The position numbers and the translations under genes are program-made. From assembly GCA_001792895.1 (NCBI GenBank), contig MARA01000001.1, positions 1,178,001-1,242,000 of the forward strand: a DNA stretch of 64,000 nt. The letters are read 5' to 3'. The stretch's first letter is position 1; each line of letters opens with the position of its first letter. Of the stretch, positions 42,242 through 52,315 are shown one piece after another. This stretch comes from Lentinus brumalis (Eukaryota; Basidiomycota; Agaricomycetes; Polyporales; Polyporaceae). The notes under the pieces are model-generated. The model was not told where the DNA came from. It saw nothing but the letters and a program-made list of their open reading frames with translations, and ran no database searches.

Positions 42242-42952
42242 TATATGCGCATGTAGAACGCCGGGGGAGGCATCGGTAACCCGCAGACAGCGTGGTCCGA
42301 GGCTGAGCTCTGCACAGTGCACGCCAGAGGACGGTCACAGCCACGTGCAGATACGTCACGCGTCCTGAGCGCGTCCCTCTGCGCGGCGGGGAACGCGTCC
42401 GGGCTTGTGCTTAGCCACCGACTCCGCCCCTCCCTGCGACGCCTCCTCTCTGCAGATGCTGCTTCTGCTCCCATCGCAGCCACCGCTTGTCTTCTCGTTC
42501 TCATTGTCGCACCGTGTGGCAGCCTACTTCTAGCTTGGATTGTTTTCGACCGCCCTCTCTCGCAATACCCTTGGTCACAGACAGGCATACATACAACCGC
42601 GCCGCAAGGACAAGGGACCGGTGGACGCAGCCTCAAAGTGAGTGCTCTGGTGCTCTGTTCATCGACCGCTATCAAGATTGACGCCAAGTTTGCTCGGGTG
42701 CCTCCACTCTTTGCACCGTTCTTGCTTCTGCGTACGGCTGTCTGGAGAAGTTCTTAACAAACCTAGGAACGCGTTGCGCGAAGTGTCCAATCGGTATCCA
42801 CTGCATTGCGAACTGTAGGCTTTGTCTGCGACGCGTCATAGTGGTTCTATCCACCGCTTCGGTGAGTGTTACGTTTTAGGAGATTTATTCTTATGGCAAG
42901 CACACTAAACGCCAAGCCATTTCGTCACCGTCTCTCTCGCTCTCGCCTAGAC
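42242..42952. other. Gene-free region between the acyltransferase relic and RMI1
   Basis: About 710 bp. A plus-strand frame of 146 codons (42317-42757) contains a hydrophobic stretch but has no recognisable features and overlaps equally long frames on the other strand. Presumed RMI1 promoter and old acyltransferase promoter. Confidence 0.4.
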
Positions 42953-44920
42953 ATGCCACCACCTCCTCCCGCCGTCGTCCAATGGCTTAAGAAGACGTAC
43001 CCAAAGCCTACAGTGGACCCAGTGAGTGTACCGCGCTACGTCCGACCGGCATGCTTTGACATGCTTCCATTTTCCGCAGGAATGGCTAGAAGGATGCTAC
43101 ACATGGATACAGGACGAGCTGCAGCTAGATCCAGTGCGCGATATGGCTGCCATCATCGAGAACGTGAACACCCAGCTACTCGAGTCTGACTTCGCGGATA
43201 GCATGGTCGCGGGACGGGGTTCCCGCCGAACGCGCTGAACGCGGTGCACGCCGTGATAGATGGTCCCATCCTCGTCGAGATTATAGGTATTATGGATATA
43301 GGCCATAGTGCATACAGCCTGCAGCAGGTTTACGACTCGCGCATCGAGTACCGCAAGCAGGCAGAGATTCGCGACGCGAGCGGTGACGAGGATCAGCGCA
43401 AACCCATGCCAAAATACCCTAGGTCGATGCTCCAGCTCCAGTTGAGCGACGGAAGCTCAGTGCTGCCCGGCATCGAGTTCAAGAGCTTGCCGCAATTCGA
43501 GCTCGGAGAGACTTCTTTGGGATGCAAGGTGAGCGAGCACCAGCAGAAACAAGAATCATTGACTCCTCTACGAACGAAAGATGCGCTGCGCTAACGCTGC
43601 TGGTAGATGATTATCAAGAACGTCACTGTACGCCGTGGACAGGCTCAGCTTGAGCCAAGGTGCATCGAGTTGAAGGGTCACCGAACAGCTGACCGAGATG
43701 AGAAACGAGAAGAGACGTTTTTGCGTGCCCTCAGGCTACGTCTGGGGTAAGTCTCCTTGTGTGCCAGGGGTCCATTGCGTCTGACAACGTTCACAGCGAA
43801 GAGCTACCGGAGGAGGAGCCTCCTGCAGCCGAGCCCGAGCCTGCGCCTGCGCCTGCGCCTGCTCCCGCTGCGCAACCACCACCTCCGCGAGTAGCGGCAC
43901 CAGCCCAAGCTCCTGCTCTCGCGCCGGCAACACCTCCGCCCCGACAACTTGCGAAAGACCGACGCTCGCCCTCCCGCTCCCCTCTGCACGAAATCGCCAT
44001 GCCTCTCGAGCCCAAAGCAGGTCCATCAAACGCACTACCCATAAATGCAGTGGAGCACGCCGATGACGCGGGCGAGCCCCGCCGTCGCCGTGTCCCCAGT
44101 CGCACCAACCGTTCTCCATCCAGAGATCCGCCTCCCCGTGCGCGCGACCGCTCACGCTACTTTTCCTCGCCCGACGACGCGTCCGTGCCTTCCTGGAGCT
44201 CCGCCGGGCCGTCAAACGCAGGTGCGAAGGTCACTCTGCGCGGCCCTGGGACAGAGGCGGCGATGCACGAGTTCGCGCGGACGATCGGGCTGTCCCCGCC
44301 TCGCCGGCGAACATCGACATCCCCGACAGCGAGGAGGAAGACCTGTACGCTACCGCGCCCGTCCACCATCCCGCTATCTCCAAAGGAGCGGCGAAGGCTG
44401 GACACGCAGCGAAACAGGACTCGAAGCAGACGAGCAAGCAGAAGGTACCGTTGTTTGCCGACTCGAGCTCAGACGAATTTGGACCGGACGAGTTCGTCAT
44501 GAACGAGGAGTTCCTTCGCGAGATCAACGCCGCGGAGCAGCTGGCGTACCAGAACGGCGGCGAGAGCTCCCAGAGCCAATCGCAGACCCGGGTGCAGGCA
44601 CCAAAGCAGACGCAGGTCAAGGCGGAGGTATCGAGCCGCGCAGCGAGTGCGACCCTGGCGGTGGCCGCGGCCTCGTCGACAGCGGTGGCATCGCGGAGCA
44701 CGCCGGGCATGGGCTCTCGCGCTGCGTCGCGCGCGACGTCCGTCCCGGCACGTCCTCGAGCGGGTCGAAGAGCGGCACTGCTAGTGTCAGCATGGACGTC
44801 ATAAACATCAGCGACGACGAGGACGATATCGAGAAGGAGAATGTGCCGATCCCGACTCGCCATGTACGCAGGCGTGTAGAGCCACGAGCGAACGACGATA
44901 TCATCGAGCTCTCGGATTAG
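42953..44920 (+). CDS. RMI1: RMI1 (RecQ-mediated genome instability protein 1), with apparent frame breaks
   Basis: Exon 1 (42953-43020) encodes MPPPPPAVVQWLKKTYPKPT; exon 2 continues EWLEGCYTWIQDELQLDP and ADSMVAG. The OB-fold core is FPPNALNAVHAVIDGPILVE, IGHSAYSLQQVYDSRIE, PMPKYPRSMLQLQLSDG, FELGETSLGCK and, after an intron at 43528-43607, MIIKNVTVRRGQAQLEPRCI. These match the N-terminal RMI1 domain that, with topoisomerase III and a RecQ helicase, dissolves double Holliday junctions. The C-terminal half is Pro/Ser-rich and ends VINISDDEDD...DDIIELSD. The frame shifts by one base at about 43205-43215 in the middle of conserved sequence, where no intron fits, and the C-terminal half needs two more frame changes (about 44300 and 44765). 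Either the copy is decaying or the assembly has indel errors. Confidence 0.8.
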
Positions 44921-45168
44921 GCGCGTCGGGCTGAGTTCCAGACAATAGTCTGGTTGTACGAGGCGGGGAGGACACTGTCGGCCAACAGGGCCCAGCTACG
45001 TACGGTATATGCGCGTGTAATCGAGAACTCCCCCGTATATTGTGTAGTGATTGGTGTAATGTCAGTCCAGAGGCGAAATCCAGCCGAACCTGATACATAT
45101 ATGCATGAAGACGAAAAGCGTGCCTCTAATAGTGTACATGAGTGGCGAGACGGGCCCGGCATCCAGAC

Positions 45169-46258
45169 TCAGCCGAGGATGGCGACCTTGGACTTCTTCT
45201 TCTTCTTACTTCCCGCAGCGAAATTCCGCCAGTTACCCACCCGTTGCTCTCGGTTCTCTGCGGGTCGCGGTCAGATACGGGGCGCAAGCCATGGAGAGGT
45301 ATGTGGTACTCACCTTCCCAGCGCGCGTCCTCCTCCGCTTTCCGCTTCTTCGCATTCACCTCGTCTTCCTTCTTGCGCGCCTCCAATCCTTCATTCGCGA
45401 GGTTCATCTTGACAGCCCTTTGCGAAGATGAGCACTTTGCCCGGGGATGAGCACAGTGACACCACTTACTTCCGTCGCCGGACCTCTTCGTCTATCAGGA
45501 ACTGCTTCGATTGCGCGAGCAGTTGCTGTCTCCATGGCGGAGTCAGATTCTTCAGTTTCGGGTCATCGTCTCGGGTCGTGGTAGGGAGCCCGAGGGTCTT
45601 GAGCAGCACAACGCGGGCCTGGTTGATGACCGCGTCCAGCTCGTCGCGTTTCGTCTTGTCAGTCAATTCCGACTCGGCCTGCACAAGCGACGTCGTCAGC
45701 ACACAGCACATGGGTAGGAGAAGACCGGTCGTGTGCAGCCAATCCGCAGACGAGGGGCGGCGTGAGGAACCGGAAGTGGGTACGGACCTTCTTGAGGAGA
45801 TCGAATGCATCTGGTGCGCGTGGGTGGGCGGTCTTGTCAGGATGGATGACTGGATGTCAGACAACGTACGGTGGTAGGTCAATAGTCGTTCAGCACGCGG
45901 TCACACTACTCCCGGCGCGGGGCGGGTGGTGGGATGCTCACAGAGCGAGAGCTGCCTGTACTTCTTCTTGATCTCCTCAGGAGTCGCCTCTTCGCTGATG
46001 TCTAGAATCTCGTATGCGCTATCAGCGGGGAAGGGGACATGGGGTGAATGGACGTTGGGACGGAGGCGTGAGCAGGACAGGGAGCAAAGGTACGGGTGGC
46101 AGGACGTACTTGAGCTTGAAGGCCTTCAGGATACGCTCGACCTCTATCTCCCGTTGGAATGCGGTAGCCTCTCTGGCAAGCAGCCTCTCGATGTCGTCCG
46201 CCGAGGGCTTCGAGGAACTAGCAGTAGGCTGCGGTGTAGACGACGACGCTTCCGACAT
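45169..46258 (-). CDS. spf31: DNAJC8/Spf31-like J-domain protein
   Basis: Starts at 46258 (MSEASSSTPQPTASSSKPSA). A helical segment ERLLAREATAFQREIEVERI leads, after an intron, to the J-domain: AYEILDISEEATPEEIKKKY, then LFIHPDKTAHPRAPDAFDLL with HPD and ESELTDKTKRDELDAVINQA. C-terminal exons are charged and helical (KQFLIDEEVRRRK, NEGLEARKKEDEVNAKKRK) and end KKKKKSKVAILG, stop at 45169. The order of helix, J-domain and Lys-rich tail matches DNAJC8, a spliceosome-associated J-protein (S. pombe Spf31). The basic tail acts as a nuclear signal. The gene is divergent from COX11 with only 182 bp between the two start codons. Confidence 0.85.
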
Positions 46259-46440
46259 GGCTTACGCAGGTATGAAGGAGGCCCAGAGATATCTATCACA
46301 ATGATGATGGTTCCCAGTAGCCGGCAGAGAAAGCTTGCAAGCAACGAGTGGGCGGCGAGGTGAGGGGGACTGGGCGCGCCGGTCGAGACGATGGACGCAG
46401 TCGGAGAGGCGCGGCGAGCTCGAAGCGCCGTCCTCTCGCC
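46259..46440. promoter_or_regulatory. Compact bidirectional promoter (182 bp)
   Basis: It lies between the ATG codons of the DNAJC8-like gene (minus) and COX11 (plus). GC-rich, with no TATA box seen. It must serve both transcripts. Confidence 0.6.
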
Positions 46441-47618
46441 ATGAACCATCTCCGCGCCGCTCTCCTGCGACCGGCCTGCCAGGGACCATGTCTCTCTGCG
46501 ACGAGGACAGGCATATTCACCCAGACTCGTGTGAGTAGCATCCTCGTACTGTAGCTTCGACTGGTTCGCTGACAAAGACCGGCCACAGAGGGGCCTGCAC
46601 AACATCCCGCGATATACACCACGAGCACCTACATCCTCCTTGGGCCGGGAAGGACCGTTCACAAGCAGGACATCATGGAGATCAAATAGCACAGGCCCGT
46701 CTTCGTCTTCGTCCTCGTCCTCGGGCGCACCACCTCCAGGATCCCGCCCACAGTACTTCAAGTCGCGGCAGGAATTGTATGCAGCACGGAACCGTAGTCT
46801 GCTCATGTACACAACGGCTGTCGTACGTCGTATCGTCGCTCGCGGACGCTCACCCTTCTGACCTACCTCCCTGCCACTACCCCAAGATTGTCGTCGGCAT
46901 TGGCGTGACATATGCAGCGGTCCCGCTGTACCGCATGTTCTGTGCCGCCACCGGGTTTGCGGGCACACCGAAGGTCGGCATGGGCAAGTTCGAGGCGGAC
47001 CGTCTGGTCCCAGTGGAGAACGCGAAGCGCATCAAGGTCCACTTCAACGCAGACACATCCGACGCGCTCCCGTGGTCATTCACCCCGCAGCAGAAGTTCG
47101 TGAGTGTCCTGCCCGGGGAGACGAGTCTTGCGTTCTACAGGGCGAAGAACAAGTCGGACAAGGACATCATCGGCATCGCAACGTATAACGTCACGCCGGA
47201 CAGGGTGAGACCTTGCGTGTAGTGCTACCCAATGGGCGTGTGTTCACTCTATATGAGTGCGTAGATTGCGCCGTACTTCGCCAAGGTCGAATGCTTTTGC
47301 TTTGAAGAGCAGAAGCTGCTCGCGGGAGAGGAGGTCGACATGCCTCTGTTGTTCTTCATTGACCGCGACGTCCTTGATGATCCCCAGTGCAGGAACCTTG
47401 ACGACATCGTCCTCTCCTACACGTTCTTCCGGTATGTTTGCCCTCTGCTCGACTTCACCCAAATGTTGTTGCTGATGTAGCTTCGTCACAGTGCTCGGCG
47501 GAACGAGCAAGGACATCTTGAACCTGACGCTCCTGAGGATGTCGTGCAGGCCTCACAAGGCTTCGCAGGGTACGAGATGGCGCCGAAAGCGGAGGACCGC
47601 AAGAAGACCGCTTCATAG
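46441..47618 (+). CDS. COX11: COX11, copper chaperone for cytochrome c oxidase
   Basis: Exon 1 encodes a mitochondrial presequence (MNHLRAALLRPACQGPCLSA). Exon 2 has the Ser-rich linker and RQELYAARNRSLLMYTTAV, and exon 3 completes the single membrane helix (IVVGIGVTYAAVPLYRMFC). The copper-binding beta domain follows: VHFNADTSDALPWSFTPQQK, VLPGETSLAFYRAKN, and FAKVECFCFEEQKLLAGEEV with the CFCF motif whose two Cys residues bind Cu(I). DMPLLFFIDRDVLDD and LSYTFFRARRNEQ close the domain; stop at 47616. COX11 sits in the inner mitochondrial membrane and delivers copper to the CuB site of subunit 1. The last acceptor used is the second of two nearby AGs (about 47491), because only that one gives the family-like tail. 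Confidence 0.93.
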
Positions 47619-47780
47619 ATTCTGGTATACTAGCGTAGGACGTCCTAATATCACACCACTCAGGGTGCTAGTCCACCCATTCTCCCAGAAAGAACACTAG
47701 CATCGCAGCAGAACCAGGAATAGCATTGGCATGGACCGACAGACGTACTATGAGTGTCGAAACCTCACCATGTGGCTATA

Positions 47781-49027
47781 CTAGCTATTCTCGTCAAGAC
47801 GTCGTTTCTTCGGATTGCTGCCAGAGTCTCCTAGTAGTCCTTCTGCACCAAGTCCGTCATTTGGTAAGAATCCGCTCCCGTTCATGCCCGCTTGCATCGA
47901 CGCGAAAGGGTCCTGCGATAGGCCCCGTTATCACGCCATGCCACTGTAGGACCATTTTTAGACTTACAATGAAAGATCCTGTGTCTCCTTGCGACTGCTC
48001 AGAAACCCAGCTGAAGTCGATAGAATCTGCGAACATCGCGTCTTCATCTCTGACTGGGTGTTCTTCCGCAATCATGGCCGCCTCCGACGGTTGGGTGCCT
48101 TCAATATGGGAGAAGAACATCTTGCCTTCGCTCAGGAGGTCGAGAAGGACCTTGTTCTGCGAAACGGAGAGCGTCGACGGATTCTGTCGCGGCACATGGT
48201 CCGGCCATCCCTCGAGCTTTACTCCATAGCTGTCCAGCTTCGAGTGGTTCGTCCACTTCATCTCCGCGTTCCGTATACCAGATACAGTTCTGTCAACGGG
48301 AGACACGTAAGTCGCAACAAATCGTCGCGTGTGCAGTAGGCTCACCTTAACGCGTCGCGCATGGCTCCGTAGAGTTCGCTCTTGACCTCTCTCGCCTGTG
48401 ATTTCTTCTGAGCCGAAGAGGCGGGAATAGATACGCTCGCCGGCGCAGGCGTCGCAATTCTGGTTGGAGTGACGAATTGGGATTGTGCACGGACACATCG
48501 CGCCTTGAACGCTTGCGCTCCGGCAACGCCACATCCTCTGTGACCGCGCCAGAACTCGCGTCCTATGACCGTGCCGCCCAGAAAGCCCTCGTCCGCAAGA
48601 TCACTGGGGTCCACAACAAGAAAGAAGGACTGCAGGCCAGCGAGAGTCTCGAGAGTCTCGAGCTCTTGCGAGACCGCTCGAAGCACACGTCCGACTGGAC
48701 CAAGGTCAACTGTGAGTGGACAGGGAGAGACAGCGTACGCACTGTGCTCCTTGCGCTCCGCCATTGGAAAGGCTGATCCCGCACCATCGAAGAGCGACCT
48801 GGAATGCAGTTCGGCCATGCGCCGCTTAACCTGCAGCCACTCGTTCTGAGGCGACCTGGTCGAGTGCCGTCAGCACGCGCACGCACCTCTTCGTACGCGC
48901 GTCCTTCACGCTCCGCAAAGGCACGCAGTTCCGCGAGGCTTTGCTCGTAGAGTATCTCGAGCCGCTCCATGAAGAAGCCATCGTCGGCGGTCGCTTTCTC
49001 CTTGCCTTTCAGGCTGAACGAGTCCAT
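47781..49027 (-). CDS. Protein of unknown function with C-terminal nuclear signal
   Basis: Four exons. Start at 49027 (MDSFSLKGKEKATADDGF), helical ERLEILYEQSLAELRAFAER, then after an intron NEWLQVKRRMAELHSRSLFD. A stretch rich in hydrophobic strands follows, then the exon from about 48275: GIRNAEMKWTNHSKLDSYGV, KLEGWPDHVPRQNPSTLSVS and NKVLLDLLSEGKMFFSHIEG. The final exon (ending 47781) reads DPFASMQAGMNGSGFLPNDG and ends PKKRRLDENS, a classical nuclear localisation sequence. The 'KW.NH..L..YGV.L.GWP' segment looks like the block repeated in uncharacterised mushroom proteins related to transposon-associated or DNA-binding genes, but I cannot name it. The 3' intron (47889-47943) was chosen because it alone reaches the nuclear signal; without it the frame ends at 47857. 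Confidence 0.65.
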
Positions 49028-49259
49028 TGCGCGGTCCCTAGTACACCAAAAGTTGCACTTGTCTGGCTGTGCGTACACGAGTGCGATGAGAACAAAGTCG
49101 GTCGCGGAGGGTGGTGGTGGTAGGAGACAAGGAGGTCAGCGCGTGTCCGCGACGCGCCGCGCCACATTTGCGCATGATCGAGCAGTCGTGTTTTAGGCGC
49201 CCAATAATCTTTCTGCTACTTCCTCCTCCCCAGATCTACGCCTGAGCACTGAGTTCAGC

Positions 49260-50640
49260 ATGGGCCGTACCCGACCAAAGACACGCAAGATTAAACCAAT
49301 TATTACTGAGAATACTGCGGAAGAACCTCCCTCAGCACCTTCAACCTCCGCGCTCCTCGAGAAGGCGCAAGCCCTGATCGTGCGGTGCGACTATGAGCTC
49401 GCAGCCCGCTTCGCTCTGCGCATCCTCGAGCGCGAGCCTGGAAATGTAGAGGCCAAGGAGATGCTAGGAGTGAGCCAACTTGAACTGGGCGAGCTTGATG
49501 CCGCGAAGGAGGTGCGTCTGAGCGATCTTTCACGCCCACCGGCGAACGAAGCTGATTTTCGAGACATCCAGACGTTCCTATCCCTGATCCCACCGCATCC
49601 TGCTGCACCTGCCACTCCTCCACCGTCTGCACATTTGTACCTTGCACAGCTGAGCGATGATGACCCACACCTCGCGCTGCGCCATTACCAGAGCGCAGTC
49701 GACATCCTCTCGGGCCAGCTGAAGGGCAAGGAGCGCGCGGTCGATCCCGCAGGTTCGAACGACGACGAGGCGGAAACGAGACGCAGTATTGTGAGGGCTC
49801 TCATTGGTATGGTTGAGATCTGGATGGACCCTTCGTACGATCTGTGGTAGGTCCCGTCTCCCTTACTCCTGGAATTGCAGGAAGAACCAGGCGTGCTCAA
49901 CCGCTTCGCTCAGCGACGACCCGGCCGCGGAAAAGACTTGCGAGGATTTGCTAAATCTCGCCCTGCAGACCGATCCAGGAAATACGGAAGCATTGCAAGC
50001 GCTGGCTTCAGTCCGTATGTCCCAGCAGAGGCCCGATGAGGCGAAGCTCTGCATAGAGCAGGCGTGGTCGCAGTGGAAAGACCTTGAATTGGGTACGTTG
50101 CTCCCTGTCTACGTGTCTCGCATCACCTTCTTACCTTGTGCCCCTGTAGATGATCCACGACTTCCACCAATACCGTCCCGACTAGCAATCGTCAGGCTCT
50201 TCCTCGAACTGTCCCTGTATACTCCCGCGCTCCTTGTCTTGCAGGGGATCATGGCGACCGACGACCAGGAGGTCGAAGCGTGGTACCTCGAAGGCTGGTG
50301 CTTCTTCCTCATGGCTGAACAGGCCCAAGAAAGCGGCGGCAAGCTCGATGAGCTCACATGGGAGGAGCTTGCCCGAGATTCACGAGACTGTCTCGAGACA
50401 TGTCAGATGGTGAGCAGACTATAGGTGGTCATACGCGCAATGAAGGCTGACAGGGCTATCTAGTTGCATACAAATCTGGACCATCCGGACGCGCCTCTAC
50501 TGGAGCATGCTCGGGAGTTGATCGCGAAGCTCGAGTCATTAGGTATTCATCCTTCACCAGAAGGAGATGACGACGATGACGGCGAGGACTGGGAGGACCT
50601 GGAGGGAAGCGACGAGGATGGTGATGTCGAGATGTCGTAG
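49260..50640 (+). CDS. ACL4: Acl4-like TPR chaperone of ribosomal protein L4
   Basis: Start at 49260 (MGRTRPKTRKIKPIITENTA). TPR-like helical pairs follow: LEKAQALIVRCDYELAARFA, LRILEREPGNVEAKEMLGVS, then PPSAHLYLAQLSDDDPHLAL and TCEDLLNLALQTDPGNTEAL. Further on are LQALASVRMSQQRPDEA and WYLEGWCFFLMAEQAQESGG. The C-terminus is strongly acidic (GDDDDDGEDWEDLEGSDED), stop at 50638. The architecture, basic start, TPR body and acidic end, matches the fungal assembly chaperone Acl4, which binds newly made uL4 and escorts it to the nucleus. Introns near 49513-49560, 49847-49880 (second frame), 50094-50150 and 50410-50463. The gene is intact as read. Confidence 0.85.
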
Positions 50641-50949
50641 ATTCAGTGGACACCGCCCCAAAAGTACCCTACTTGTGAGCATGGTCTCGCTTTCTAATCT
50701 TCTTGGCTTGTAATCTGATAGAAGACGCTTGGACGCATTGTCTAATTGCCCATCAGTCTTACATATGCATTTATATCAACATGGAGGAACACTGTTACAT
50801 GCGGTCGAGATTGCGCGCACGCGCTGCTTCGATCACCCTAGGATACGTGGGATAGCAAGTCACAAGCTCTAAGTCGAACATCGAGGCGTGAGCCACATCC
50901 GATCATGTCCCGTCGAATAGCTGACCTTATCGCTTCACTGAGCCCTGAT
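50641..50949. other. Gene-free region between convergent genes
   Basis: 309 bp between the Acl4 and WD40 stop codons; presumed 3' UTRs. Nothing coding seen. Confidence 0.5.
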
Positions 50950-52160
50950 CTACTCTTCCCGTATGTAGGGTGCGAACGCATGTCTGCGTACTCTCCCGTC
51001 GCGTGCCGCGGACCACACCGCCCCGCCAGATGGACAGAACACGACATGCGTCACTGCCGCCTCGTGCTCCGCGAAAGTGGCGACACACGACCAGTCCTTG
51101 ACCTTCCACACCCGCACCGTTTGATCCTCGGAGGCCGACGCAATGTACCGCTCGTCCGGCGAGAAACATGCGGCGTGTACTTTGTCGCGATGTCCTCGAA
51201 GGATGACGGGGGCACGCAGCGGTGGGGAGCTCCGCGCTAGCACCCTCAGGGTGGAATCCTCCGAGGCCGACAGGAGGAGTGTGCCTCTCGGGGAGAATGC
51301 GAGGCTCGTCACGGGCCCGTCGTGGCGATACAACAACTTCTGTTCGCACTCCAGTTGGTGCCCATCGCGTCGTGCGGCAAACTCGTCGACGTCCCAATAC
51401 TCTGTGTCATCGGTATAGCTGCCCTCACGCCCTCTTTTGACGCAGAGAGACAGCATCTTGACGACGCCATCTGTGAACCCGATGGCCAAGCAAGTGCAGT
51501 AGGTGCGCAGGCTTGAGTCGGGCACTCTCCGCTGTAGAGTGAAGGTAGATTGGTAAGGAGAGAAAGTGATAGGGCAGAAAGCACCAGTAGTAATGGTCGA
51601 GCCGCGCGTTTCGCTGGCGATGAGGACGTCTTCGCGGATATACCCCCCACGCTGCTTCCGCCATAAGAGACCCTGACTGCGTTGCATGAAGGTGCTGGCT
51701 ACCGCGAGGAACACTCCATCTTGCGATGTTATGACGAACTTCGTGCTGCCAGGTCCGAGAGGGAGATCATTCACCTCGTGACGCGCGGCTCCGGTCGGCT
51801 CTCCCAGAGCTTCACGGCGCTGTAGGGGCTGGCTCGGTTGGACGACAGCGTAATCACTGAATGCTCGTTCTTCCATTGAGTCGTTGCGGGAGCGGACAAC
51901 ACTGGCAATTCATTATCGCGCTGTGCAAGTGGGCGACCGTTGACGTCCCATATCGTGGAGGAACCACCGGAATAGCATGTCGTCGATGAAACGAAACAAT
52001 CGCCACATGGCAATGCAAACGGGAGGGTGGAAGCTGGTAGTTTGGTGTCTTGGATGATACCTTCGCCGTCTATGCTCCACGCTATGATAGTACCATCCGC
52101 TGAAGTTGAAGCGATCCACCTATCGCCTGCCGACACTTGCAGCGAAGTCACATAGTCGCT
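50950..52160 (-). CDS. WD40-repeat protein, apparently incomplete at the N-terminus
   Basis: At least five WD40 blades can be read on the minus strand: KGHSDYVTSLQVSAGDRWIA with TSADGTIIAWS (about 52155-52080), then YSAVKLWESRPEPR. In the next frame come CTCLAIGFTDGVVKML, HDGPVTSLAFSPRGTLLLSA with EDSTLRVL, HRDKVHAACFSPDERYIASA with EDQTVRVWKVKDWSCVATF, and HEAAVTHVVFCPSGGAVWSA; stop at 50950. The frame changes near 51790-51830. The only GT...AG pair that would keep the frame is 29 nt long, too short for an intron, so a frameshift is likely. No plausible start codon precedes the first visible blade; upstream lies a palindrome cluster. The gene may be truncated there or have a distant first exon. 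WD40 propellers are protein-binding platforms; no specific partner can be named. Confidence 0.65.
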
Positions 52161-52206
52161 GTGGCCCTTGGAGCTTTCTCACTGCGGGAAGAAAACGCAT
52201 TGATTT

Positions 52207-52315
52207 TCAGCGTATGGACCATTGATTGGCCAGTGTATTGTGCAAGGATAAGGAACGTACGCAACACTGATATGCAAGTGAGTGAAAAGGTAGAAATCAA
52301 TGTCGAGAACACTGA
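52207..52315. repeat. Cluster A of 19-bp imperfect palindromes
   Basis: Copies of a 7-5-7 imperfect palindrome (consensus TCARYGT-N5-ACRYTGA) lie at 52207-52225 (TCAGCGTATGGACCATTGA) and 52297-52315 (TCAATGTCGAGAACACTGA), with weaker copies at 52230-52248 and 52252-52270. Starts are spaced about 22-23 bp apart. The same unit recurs in cluster B at 54077-54294. Confidence 0.6.

Noticed and set aside
42317..42757. Plus-strand frame of 146 codons with a hydrophobic stretch upstream of RMI1
   Set aside because: No domain, no conserved look, and similar-length frames on the opposite strand; GC-rich DNA gives such frames by chance.
43841..43862. CCTGCGCCTGCGCC repeat in RMI1 as a possible regulatory repeat
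   Set aside because: It simply encodes a Glu/Pro-Ala-Pro low-complexity run in the linker.
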